Below, in pieces: positions 1 through 5,320 of a stretch of DNA of 5,320 bases. Origin of the DNA: Methanomassiliicoccales archaeon (GTDB lineage: Archaea; Thermoplasmatota; Thermoplasmata; Methanomassiliicoccales; UBA472); the NCBI GenBank assembly GCA_025457905.1, contig JALOTM010000182.1, forward strand, positions 1 to 5,320, in the 5' to 3' direction. Under the pieces are notes generated by a model that worked only from the letters and a program-made list of their open reading frames with translations, was not told where the DNA came from and did not search any database. A program made the translations under genes and the position numbers. The number at the start of each line of letters is the position of its first letter. The stretch's first letter is position 1.

Positions 1-90
1 CGTATTATAAGCTTTCCAGAAACGATTCCATGTCCGGAAGCATTCGCATCTCCATGAAGTGGCCGGGGTGACAACATAGATGCAGTGGCA

Positions 91-98
91 CATATATT
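91..98 (+). promoter_or_regulatory. Putative archaeal TATA box for the M3 peptidase gene
   Basis: An alternating A/T run (catatatt) stands out in GC-rich surroundings. Archaeal transcription usually starts about 25 bases after the centre of the TATA box, which would put the start near base 120 and leave a leader of about 15-20 bases before the peptidase start codon. No clear purine-rich BRE is visible upstream. The call rests on composition and spacing only. Confidence 0.4.
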
Positions 99-131
99 CG
101 CGCTGATAATGGTGGGGGAGGGCATCGTATC

Positions 132-138
132 GAGGTGA
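132..138 (+). promoter_or_regulatory. Possible Shine-Dalgarno sequence bearing on the peptidase start
   Basis: GAGGTGA matches the archaeal anti-Shine-Dalgarno complement well. It lies only 2 bases before ATG 141, which is tight, and it contains the alternative GTG start at 135. If ATG 141 is used the protein loses two residues. If GTG 135 is used, the only ribosome-binding candidate is the G-rich run at 115-122, about 12 bases upstream and possibly at or before the transcription start. The sequence does not decide between the two. Confidence 0.35.
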
Positions 139-1904
139 GCATGTTGCGGAGTACCTGGAGGCTGGAGGAGCTGATGACCGACCCCAACCCTGCCGCGGTG
201 GCCCGCTCACTGACGCGCGCGGGTGAAGGGCTGCATACCTTCCAGACCAATAATCTCCACGGCTTGTCGGCGCTCGATGATGCGGGCGTTGGGCGGATGC
301 TGCGGATGTGGGAGGAGGTCATGCTGGGATATGATACGCCCTTGCTGCTATGCAAGCTGCGCCGCTCTTTGGACGGGGAGGACCCAGCAGCCACCAACCT
401 CTACCATCTGGGGAAGGTGGCCAAGGACCGAATGCAGCAGGTGCAGTCCGTCATCGAGGCTCGATTGGCCCGGAGGCTGGCTGATGGACGGCTTGTCGCC
501 GATTCTCCTGCCTTGGAGGGCTACTCACACTATCTGGAGCGGATAGCCAAGAGGGGGGTGCACGATGGCCCGGATGCAACCCCGACCCAGCGGTCATGCG
601 GGGAGGAGGGAGGATGGCTGGACCTCTATGGAGGCAGGCTGGCCCGCTTACGCTTCCCATGGCCTGGTTCGCAGGACGGTCTGTCGATGTCCGAGCTGGA
701 GGGGCATCTTGGCGATCCCGATCCCGACCGTCGATGCCGTGCGTATCGAGAGCTTGGTAAAGCGATGGGGGATGGCGAGCCCTTCTGGACCAGGGCCTTA
801 CTGGCGGTATGTGCCAGCCACCTCTCCTTGCGTGGGCGCCCGGCCTCCTCCTCGCTCCTGGGACCGGCATTGGACGAGAGCGATATTGAGGAATCCGTCC
901 TCAGGGTCATGATGCGGAGCGTGAAGAGAAACATGAGATTGAGCCAAAGATACTATGGGCTCAAGGCCGACCTGCTCGGGTTGGGGGAGATGCGGGACTG
1001 CGACGTCCTGGCGCCCATGCCCTTCGACGGAGGCGAATGGATCCCGCTGGAGGAGGGGGCGGCGATGGTCATCGAATCGTTCTCGGACTTCCGTGGGGGA
1101 TGGGGGGACATCGTCCTCGACCTGTTCGACCGAGGGCGAGTGGACAGCGAACCTAGGAGGGGGAAAGAGCCTGGCGCCTCCTGCGACGAATGGCTGGCGG
1201 GAAGGAGCGCCTTCGTGATGTGCAACTACCACGGCCGTATCATCGACGTCTTCACCCTCGCCCACGAGCTGGGCCATGCCGTGCACGCCGTGGAGTACTC
1301 CAGGGCGCAGACCCCCTTGAACTGCCAGGTGAGCCCTTTCCTCGCCGAGACCTTCAGCACGATGGCGGAGCTGCTGCTCGGGGCCAGGCTTCTTAGGTCA
1401 AAGGACAGGGAGAGGAGAATGGCGGTGTTGGGCTACCTGTTGGACAGCTTTGCCTTTACGATGCTCAACCTTCCTTCGCGAACGGCCTTCGAGCTCGAGG
1501 TCTTCGATCTATTGCGGAGAGGGGTTCCGGTGACGCCTGAGCGCATTGCTGAAATCTGGAAAGGGGCTTGGGAGAGCAATCACGGGGGAAGCGCGCGCAT
1601 GCTCCCCGAATCTGCTCATTCCTGGCCCTTGGTATCCCAGTTCTTCGACCCGCGGACGCGCTTCCATGCCTACCCCTACATCTTCGGGGAGCTTATGGCC
1701 CTGGGCCTCCTGCGAATTCAACGGGAGCAGGGCGATATGGCTGAGAAGGTGACGCGGATGATGTCCCAGGGGTCCTCCGCGCCCATTCGCGCCATGACCG
1801 AGGATGCGGGCATCGCCATGGACGGCCCGAGGTTCTGGGAGGAAGGTTTCGATCAGGCCTCGGAGCTGTTGGCGGAATTTGAGTCGTTGGCGCGTAACCA
1901 ATAG
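135..1904 (+). CDS. pepF: M3B family zinc oligopeptidase (oligoendopeptidase F-like)
   Basis: A 589-residue protein, close to the usual ~600 of the PepF/oligoendopeptidase F group. These are cytoplasmic zinc metallopeptidases that cut short peptides inside a closed channel. The zinc site is complete: HELGH at residues 377-381 (H377 and H381 as ligands, E378 as general base) and a third ligand E405 in FLAETFSTMAE. Near the C-terminus FHAYPYIFGE (about 510-519) matches the family's substrate-binding His/Tyr segment, with H511, Y513 and Y515. The N-terminus (TWRLEEL) resembles the W-x-L-x-x-L opening typical of PepF. No signal peptide or membrane segment is visible. The start is GTG 135 or ATG 141; an in-frame stop at 69-71 and the lack of an ATG between rule out a longer form from ATG. 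Residues about 142-160 (HDGPDATPTQRSCGEEGG) fit the family poorly. Role by family knowledge: peptide turnover; the actual substrate is unknown. Confidence 0.9.
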   Translation: MSMLRSTWRLEELMTDPNPAAVARSLTRAGEGLHTFQTNNLHGLSALDDAGVGRMLRMWEEVMLGYDTPLLLCKLRRSLDGEDPAATNLYHLGKVAKDRMQQVQSVIEARLARRLADGRLVADSPALEGYSHYLERIAKRGVHDGPDATPTQRSCGEEGGWLDLYGGRLARLRFPWPGSQDGLSMSELEGHLGDPDPDRRCRAYRELGKAMGDGEPFWTRALLAVCASHLSLRGRPASSSLLGPALDESDIEESVLRVMMRSVKRNMRLSQRYYGLKADLLGLGEMRDCDVLAPMPFDGGEWIPLEEGAAMVIESFSDFRGGWGDIVLDLFDRGRVDSEPRRGKEPGASCDEWLAGRSAFVMCNYHGRIIDVFTLAHELGHAVHAVEYSRAQTPLNCQVSPFLAETFSTMAELLLGARLLRSKDRERRMAVLGYLLDSFAFTMLNLPSRTAFELEVFDLLRRGVPVTPERIAEIWKGAWESNHGGSARMLPESAHSWPLVSQFFDPRTRFHAYPYIFGELMALGLLRIQREQGDMAEKVTRMMSQGSSAPIRAMTEDAGIAMDGPRFWEEGFDQASELLAEFESLARNQ

Positions 1905-1919
1905 CGCTCCAGCCATCCG

Positions 1920-1928
1920 CTTATATAT
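1920..1928 (+). promoter_or_regulatory. TATA box for the aspartyl-tRNA synthetase gene
   Basis: CTTATATAT lies 15 bases after the peptidase stop codon. Its centre is about 24 bases before ATG 1948 and about 33 before ATG 1957, which suits a leaderless or very short-leader transcript. No Shine-Dalgarno sequence is present before either ATG. The in-frame ATG at 1927 lies inside the box itself and so would not be transcribed from this promoter. The synthetase gene therefore probably has its own promoter despite following the peptidase closely. Confidence 0.6.
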
Positions 1929-1956
1929 GGCCGGGGCCATCCGCTCCATGGTTCAA

Positions 1957-3708
1957 ATGTCACCGGCCATACGTTATTCGAAGGACCTAGGCCCGGGGGA
2001 CTTCGACAAGGAGGCCACCATCGAGGGGTGGGTGCAGGAGGTGCGCGCCTTGGGGGGCATCGCCTTCGTCATCGTGCGCGACCGTTACGGGACCGTGCAG
2101 ATCGCCGTCCCCAAGAAGAAGGTCCCGCCGGAGCTGTTCTCGGCCATGACCTCCGTCTCCAGGGAGAGCGTGGTCCGCATCAGCGGGACGGTCAAGAAGA
2201 GCGACCAGGCCAAGGCCGGTCTGGAGATGGTGCCTTCCTCGATGGAGGTGATGAGCGCCGCCCAGTCCCCGCTGCCCATGGGCGTGGTGGACAAGGTAAG
2301 CGTGGAGACGGAGACCCGCTTCGACCAACGGTTCATGGACCTGCGCAAGCCCGAGACCCGGGCGGTCTTCGAGGTCAAGTCGGTGGCTCTGAGGCTGATC
2401 GACGAATACCTGGTGAGGAACGGCTTCGTGGAGGTCTTCACGCCCAAGATCGTGGCCTCCGGGGCGGAGGGAGGGGCCACCCTCTTCGGGATCGACTACT
2501 TCGGTCGCAAGGCCTACCTGGCACAGAGCCCGCAACTGTACAAGCAGATGCTCATGTCCACCGGCCTGGACAGGGTCTTCGAGATCGGCCCGGCCTTCCG
2601 GGCCGAGCCTTCCGATACCATCCGCCATGTCTCGGAGTTCATCTCCTTCGATGGCGAGATGGCCCACATCTCCTCCATGCGGGACGTGCTGGACGTGCTC
2701 GAGGGCTGCGTCCAATACACGGTAGAGGGCGTGGCCAGGGAGGCCTCGGACCACGTGGCCAGGATCGGCACCGAGGTCCGGGTCCCCAGGACCCCCTACC
2801 CGGTGATCACCTACTCCGACGCCTTGGACATGGTGGTGGCCGAGGGCATGGATCTCAAGATGGGCGACGACCTCGGGACCGAGGGGGAGAAGGCCCTTGG
2901 CAAGGTCATGGCCGACAAAGGCTACGACGTCTATTGGATTGTGGAATACCCGGAGGAGGCCAAGCCCTTCTACATAATGGAGAAGGACGGCACGCCCTTC
3001 TCCTACTCTTTCGACCTGGACTACTGCGGTCAGGAGATCGCCTCAGGGGGTCAGCGGGAGCACCGCTACGACCGTCTGGTGGAGAGGTTCAGAAAGAAAG
3101 GGCTGGAGCCCGAGGCCTTCCGCTTCTACACCAACGCCTTCGCCTATGGCATGCCCCCGCATGGGGGATGGGGGCTGGGCGTGGAGCGCCTGGTCCAGAA
3201 GATGCTCGGCCTTCCCAACATCCGTGAGACCATCCTCTTCCCGAGGGACCGCAACCGGCTCACAGGCCTGGAGCAGGACTCCATCACCTTCTTCGTGGCC
3301 GGGGAGCCCCAGCCCAAGGGCAGCACCAGGTCCTTCTACGTGAAGAAGGTGGACAGGGTCGTGACCACCACGACCAACAAGAACACCAAGCATTGGCAGC
3401 TGCGGGTGGCCACGGAGGCTCAGCATGCCAACGAGGCGAGGGGCGTGTCCTTCTTCAGCCCGGAGAAGGAGTGCGCCTACGAGGTTGAGGCGCTCTTCCT
3501 CTTCCCTCGCCCGAAGAGCCTTCCCCGAAGGGTGCGAATGAACACCCGCCGCCCCGACGTCGACAAGCTGGCCAGAGCGGTGCTCGACGGCTTGGCGGAC
3601 ATACTCATCCCGGACGACTCGCAGGTCGTGATGCTCTCGGCCCGCAAGAGGTACATCGGGGAGGGGGAGACCCCCGGCGCCAGGATCTGCGTGCGCCGGG
3701 TGCGCTGA
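1957..3708 (+). CDS. aspS: Aspartyl-tRNA synthetase fused to a C-terminal RusA-like Holliday-junction resolvase domain
   Basis: A 583-residue protein with two parts. Residues 1-436 are a complete archaeal-type class IIb AspRS, which charges tRNA-Asp with aspartate using ATP. It has an N-terminal OB-fold for anticodon binding (about 18-105), a motif 1 region around P163, QSPQLYKQ (190-197), motif 2 FRAE (214-217) with R223/H224, SGGQREHR (363-370) and motif 3 GLGVER (406-411). It ends with FPRDRNRLT, where single-domain archaeal enzymes of about 438 residues stop. In the OB-fold, Q27 and K86 occupy the two positions known to separate tRNA-Asp-specific from relaxed enzymes, and suggest a specific one. 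Residues 443-583 read on in frame as a RusA-like domain: FFVAGEPQPKG, then RRPDVDK (D534, D536), DDSQVV (D553, D554) and ARKRY (K564). No stop and no plausible internal start separates the halves. Start: 1957 fits homologues; ATG 1948 (586 residues) is equally possible from the TATA spacing. The AspRS call is certain, the RusA call strong. Confidence 0.93.
   Translation: MSPAIRYSKDLGPGDFDKEATIEGWVQEVRALGGIAFVIVRDRYGTVQIAVPKKKVPPELFSAMTSVSRESVVRISGTVKKSDQAKAGLEMVPSSMEVMSAAQSPLPMGVVDKVSVETETRFDQRFMDLRKPETRAVFEVKSVALRLIDEYLVRNGFVEVFTPKIVASGAEGGATLFGIDYFGRKAYLAQSPQLYKQMLMSTGLDRVFEIGPAFRAEPSDTIRHVSEFISFDGEMAHISSMRDVLDVLEGCVQYTVEGVAREASDHVARIGTEVRVPRTPYPVITYSDALDMVVAEGMDLKMGDDLGTEGEKALGKVMADKGYDVYWIVEYPEEAKPFYIMEKDGTPFSYSFDLDYCGQEIASGGQREHRYDRLVERFRKKGLEPEAFRFYTNAFAYGMPPHGGWGLGVERLVQKMLGLPNIRETILFPRDRNRLTGLEQDSITFFVAGEPQPKGSTRSFYVKKVDRVVTTTTNKNTKHWQLRVATEAQHANEARGVSFFSPEKECAYEVEALFLFPRPKSLPRRVRMNTRRPDVDKLARAVLDGLADILIPDDSQVVMLSARKRYIGEGETPGARICVRRVR
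3283..3705 (+). other. RusA-like endonuclease domain within the synthetase fusion
   Basis: About 141 residues, the length of a whole RusA protein. RusA cuts four-way DNA junctions as a homodimer with magnesium bound by aspartates. The opening FFVAGEPQPKG matches the family's F-x-V-x-G-x-P-x-P-K-G start. D534 and D536 (codons at 3556 and 3562) correspond to E. coli D70 and D72, and D554 (3616) to D91. Differences are a Lys for the usual Asn right after D536, and Arg540 (3574) where E. coli has Lys76. The acidic site is intact, so activity is plausible. The only in-frame start codons are a GTG at 3295 inside the first strand and an ATG at 3538 after the opening motif; neither could give an intact separate protein. 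Confidence 0.8.
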
Positions 3709-3717
3709 CGCTTAGAC

Positions 3718-3723
3718 AAAAAA
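3718..3723 (-). terminator. Oligo-T terminator for the cysteine-rich gene
   Basis: Six consecutive A on the + strand read as TTTTTT on the - strand, about 25 bases past the stop of the small - strand gene. Archaeal RNA polymerase commonly terminates at oligo-T without a hairpin. The site lies just after the convergent synthetase stop. For the + strand, the only T run nearby is the four T at 3745-3748, which is weak. Confidence 0.4.
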
Positions 3724-3747
3724 TGCAGGCGATGGGTCCTGGGGTTT

Positions 3748-4008
3748 TCATTGCACGGGCGTGTCCGGTCCATGACCTAGCTTGATGCCTGACTTCATGC
3801 TCTTGCCTACCAGGAACGGGCAGAGGATGGCCTCCCCCTCCGTCTCCTTGCAGGGGGCAACAGAGCCCTCCTCACGGGATGACTCACACCTCTCGTAGTC
3901 CTTGCACCGATAGGCGAAGGAGAAGCTCATCTCCCTCTCGCAGCCTTCGCACGAGCTCCCGAACATCGGGCAGGCGTCGCATCGTTTTCCGCAGGGTGCA
4001 GCGATCAT
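3748..4008 (-). CDS. Small cysteine-rich protein, DUF3795-like
   Basis: An 86-residue protein with nine cysteines (C6, C10, C13, C20, C23, C35, C41, C53, C63). The start MIAAPCGKRCDACP followed by C-x-G-C, and later C-x5-C, follows the arrangement of DUF3795-type proteins (CGLxCxxCxAY, then CxGC), which probably bind zinc or an iron-sulfur cluster. The function of that family is not established and I do not assign one here. The frame is open back to a GTG at 4032, but that codon lies only about 13 bases from the TATA box, upstream of the expected transcription start; ATG 4008 also fits the family opening better. The gene is convergent with the synthetase fusion, with a 39-base gap between stops. 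The C-terminal tail after C63 has no recognisable motif. Confidence 0.65.
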   Translation of the reverse strand: MIAAPCGKRCDACPMFGSSCEGCEREMSFSFAYRCKDYERCESSREEGSVAPCKETEGEAILCPFLVGKSMKSGIKLGHGPDTPVQ

Positions 4009-4040
4009 CTCAACACAGTTAACAATAGGCACATAGGGAG

Positions 4041-4050
4041 ATATTTAAAA
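4041..4050 (-). promoter_or_regulatory. TATA box for the cysteine-rich gene
   Basis: Read on the - strand this is TTTTAAATAT, a good archaeal TATA box. Its centre is about 26 bases from position 4020, giving a leader of roughly 11 bases before ATG 4008. This spacing is the main reason for preferring ATG 4008 over GTG 4032. Confidence 0.55.
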
Positions 4051-4354
4051 TCTGGGTCTGGCGGCGAACTGTCCGAACAAGATTGCAACGCAAGCGTTCG
4101 AAATCGCCACGATGAGAAAAAAATTTGCAGAATGAGGCGGCCCTGGGCAGTCTGCACTCATAGGGATCGTCATTTCCTCACGGATCGGCTGACCCTCTTA
4201 TCTTCATCCTGCCCTTGGCCTTGGCCGGTTGCCCGGCCGGGCCGCTTGCGACGACCAGACCCTTCTCTGTATTTATCGCTTTGCCGGTCATCGGGGCTCG
4301 TCGAGGCAACAAGTTGATATCCGACCTCCCAACATCATAGAACAACCGAGCAGA
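4051..4354. other. Intergenic region without a recognisable gene
   Basis: About 300 bases between the divergent promoter of the cysteine-rich gene and the RAM-domain gene. Open frames here encode low-complexity Arg/Pro/Ser-rich peptides with no family resemblance. Visible details are a short inverted repeat AACGC-AA-GCGTT (4087-4098), an A7T3 tract (4117-4126), a doubled CCTTGG (4213-4224), a 12-base perfect palindrome (4231-4242), and weak TATA-like stretches (tatttatc at 4270-4277, ttgatat at 4314-4320) that might serve the downstream gene. No tRNA or known RNA could be folded by eye. Confidence 0.5.
4231..4242. repeat. 12-base perfect palindrome
   Basis: GCCCGGCCGGGC is its own reverse complement and does not extend further on either side. 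It lies about 112 bases before the RAM-domain gene, so it could be an operator or simply reflect the high GC content. There is no second copy in the window that I can see. Confidence 0.3.
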
Positions 4355-4594
4355 ATGCCCGCGGCCATCGTTCTCATCAATTCCGAGATAGGGAAGGAGA
4401 TGGAGATCCTGGACCACCTCTGCAGGATGCCGGAGGTCGAGAGGGCCTTCCTGGTCTATGGCGTCTACGATGTGGTGGCCAAGGTCAAGGCGGAGAACAT
4501 GGAGCTTCTCGAAGGCACCATAACCGACAAGGTGCGGAAGCTCAAGGGCATCCGCTCCACGCTCACTCTCATCGTCAGCAGGGAGTGCAAATAG
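4355..4594 (+). CDS. Stand-alone RAM-domain protein (Lrp/AsnC effector-binding domain)
   Basis: A 79-residue protein equal to the C-terminal effector-binding half of Lrp/AsnC regulators, without the DNA-binding helix-turn-helix. It shows the expected pattern: an opening strand AIVLINSE, a helix with MPEVERAF, the G-x-Y-D signature at 36-39, and KGIRSTLTLIV (64-74), matching the family's G-V-x-x-T-x-T ending. Such domains form beta-alpha-beta-beta-alpha-beta dimers, often assembling into octamers, and bind amino acids or other small molecules; free-standing versions are common in archaea. The frame is open back to 4229, but the upstream residues have no helix-turn-helix and ATG 4355 fits the domain start exactly. 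There is no strong Shine-Dalgarno sequence. It probably shares a transcript with the nuclease-like gene 35 bases downstream. The ligand is unknown. Confidence 0.85.
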   Translation: MPAAIVLINSEIGKEMEILDHLCRMPEVERAFLVYGVYDVVAKVKAENMELLEGTITDKVRKLKGIRSTLTLIVSRECK

Positions 4595-4629
4595 TTCATC
4601 TAGCCACAAGTGCTACGCGGACGAGTCCA

Positions 4630-5316
4630 ATGGCTCTAGCAGGGACGCAGGCCGTACAGCCCAAGAAACGAGGGGAGTCGCAGAACGTCTATGAGAAGGA
4701 CGTGGATGTTCTCATCCAGCGGATGCTAGGGGACCCTGCCCCTGAAGTGCAGCGCCAGATGCCCATCTTGGCAGAGAGGCTGAAGGACCTCCGCGAGCGG
4801 AACATGCTGAAGATCAACCACTCCGTTTTGGAACTGGTGGTGGCCAAGCACCTCATCCGGGATGGTTACGAGGTCTACCTGGAGCACACCCTGGAGTCCG
4901 GCCTCACCTGCGATGTCTTCGCCCGGAAGGGAATGGGGACCTTCATCGTGGAGGTCGAGACGGGTTACGTCCCTCCCTCGCACGCCCTGGACCCCGTAGA
5001 CTATATCAAGGCACGAATAGCCAGCAAGATAGCCCGCTATTCTGGATACTGCAACAAGTTCTCCTTGGGTTCGCCGGCCCACTATATCATGCCCATCCCG
5101 GCCATGCTCACCAAGCCCGCCCGGTTCCGGGAACAGGGGGAGATCGCCCTGGTGAAGCGTTATTGTGACATGTACTACTCCAATCCGCCCGTGTCCAACG
5201 ATGAGATCGTGAATGCGCACATCCACAGCGTCCAGATAATCGACGTGGAGAACCTGGCCGTTCATGAGGTCGAGCCCACGGAATATCTGGTGCGCTCTGC
5301 GCCTTGGTACATGTGA
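4630..5316 (+). CDS. Conserved-looking protein with a PD-(D/E)XK nuclease-like pattern
   Basis: A 228-residue soluble protein not matched to a named family. Residues 20-62 are helical and charged. Then comes a sequence of elements typical of the PD-(D/E)XK fold: a helix with E68 (VLELVVAKHLI), a strand GYEVYLEH, D95 in LTCDVFA, and E108/E110 in FIVEVETG. This parallels Hjc-like and other restriction-type nucleases, where the last motif is usually E-x-K; here it is E-V-E, so the lysine is absent from its usual place. Lysines in the following helix (IKARIASKIARY) might substitute. The C-terminal part (PPVSNDEIVNAHIHSVQIIDVE) is unassigned. Start: ATG 4630 lies 35 bases after the RAM-gene stop with no good Shine-Dalgarno; a GTG at 4585 overlapping that gene would add 15 residues of poor character. 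The nuclease idea is inference from pattern; catalytic activity is uncertain. Confidence 0.6.
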   Translation: MALAGTQAVQPKKRGESQNVYEKDVDVLIQRMLGDPAPEVQRQMPILAERLKDLRERNMLKINHSVLELVVAKHLIRDGYEVYLEHTLESGLTCDVFARKGMGTFIVEVETGYVPPSHALDPVDYIKARIASKIARYSGYCNKFSLGSPAHYIMPIPAMLTKPARFREQGEIALVKRYCDMYYSNPPVSNDEIVNAHIHSVQIIDVENLAVHEVEPTEYLVRSAPWYM

Positions 5317-5320
5317 GCCA

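Noticed and set aside
5..397. A 130-codon open frame on the - strand at the window start
   Set aside because: Most of it is opposite the peptidase N-terminus, the product is Ser/Pro-rich, and it would run through the peptidase promoter.
798..1286. A 162-codon open frame on the - strand opposite the peptidase gene
   Set aside because: It lies opposite the zinc-site region of the M3 peptidase; the product has no recognisable motif.
1987..2754. A 255-codon open frame on the - strand opposite the synthetase gene
   Set aside because: Its His/Leu/Gly-rich product matches nothing and lies fully opposite well-supported AspRS motifs.
2028..3227. A 399-codon open frame on the + strand inside the synthetase gene
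   Set aside because: It overlaps the AspRS coding sequence in another frame and encodes a Gly/Arg/Pro-rich product without family resemblance; long shadow frames are expected in GC-rich coding DNA.
3538..3708. ATG 3538 as the start of a separate small RusA gene
   Set aside because: It would omit the conserved FFVAGEPQPKG opening and first strands of the domain, leaving a fragment of about 56 residues; no promoter or ribosome-binding site precedes it.
4087..4110. A tRNA T-loop-like string (GTTCGAAATC)
   Set aside because: The flanking bases do not form the required five-pair T stem, and no acceptor or anticodon arm is found within tRNA distance.
4132..4317. A 61-codon open frame before the RAM gene
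   Set aside because: Its Arg/Ser/Leu-rich product has no motif, there is no Shine-Dalgarno sequence, and the A/T tract upstream is too close to be its TATA box.
4178..4609. A 143-codon open frame on the - strand over the RAM-domain gene
   Set aside because: Half of it is the complement of the clearly recognisable RAM domain, and the rest lies in low-complexity intergenic sequence.
1..5320. CRISPR arrays, insertion sequences, integrase or attachment sites
   Set aside because: No regularly spaced repeats, transposase motifs or terminal inverted repeats were seen on either strand.

Overview
The window looks like a piece of a GC-rich archaeal chromosome. The aspartyl-tRNA synthetase is of the archaeal/eukaryotic type: a short N-terminal OB-fold, no bacterial GAD insertion, and a catalytic core ending in FPRDRNRLT. 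Several genes have an AT-rich TATA-like box about 20-40 bases before the start codon and little or no Shine-Dalgarno sequence. The combination with an M3B oligopeptidase and a free-standing RAM-domain protein suggests a euryarchaeon, possibly of the Thermoplasmatota/Methanomassiliicoccales type. That placement is an inference and was not tested by any search.

Layout. Bases 1-134 are a short leader with a TATA-like box. Bases 135-1904 (+) encode an M3B zinc oligopeptidase of the PepF/oligoendopeptidase F type. Only 43-52 bases separate its stop from the next start, and a TATA box lies in that gap. Bases 1957-3708 (+) hold the most unusual gene of the window: a complete aspartyl-tRNA synthetase (about 436 residues) that continues in frame, with no stop codon, into a RusA-like Holliday-junction resolvase domain (about 141 residues). 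A small cysteine-rich protein resembling DUF3795 lies on the opposite strand (4008-3748), convergent with it. After a non-coding stretch of about 320 bases come two + strand genes that look like a pair. One is a 79-residue stand-alone RAM (Lrp/AsnC effector-binding) protein (4355-4594). The other is a 228-residue protein with the residue pattern of a PD-(D/E)XK nuclease fold (4630-5316), whose stop lies 4 bases before the window edge.

How the genes relate. I see no single pathway linking all five. The peptidase and synthetase are housekeeping genes. The RAM protein and the nuclease-like protein are probably co-transcribed. The synthetase-RusA fusion is the observation most worth following: class IIb AspRS is a dimer and RusA acts as a dimer, so the synthetase could serve as a ready-made dimerisation scaffold for the resolvase domain. 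That explanation is speculative; the uninterrupted reading frame and the conserved motifs of both halves are directly visible.
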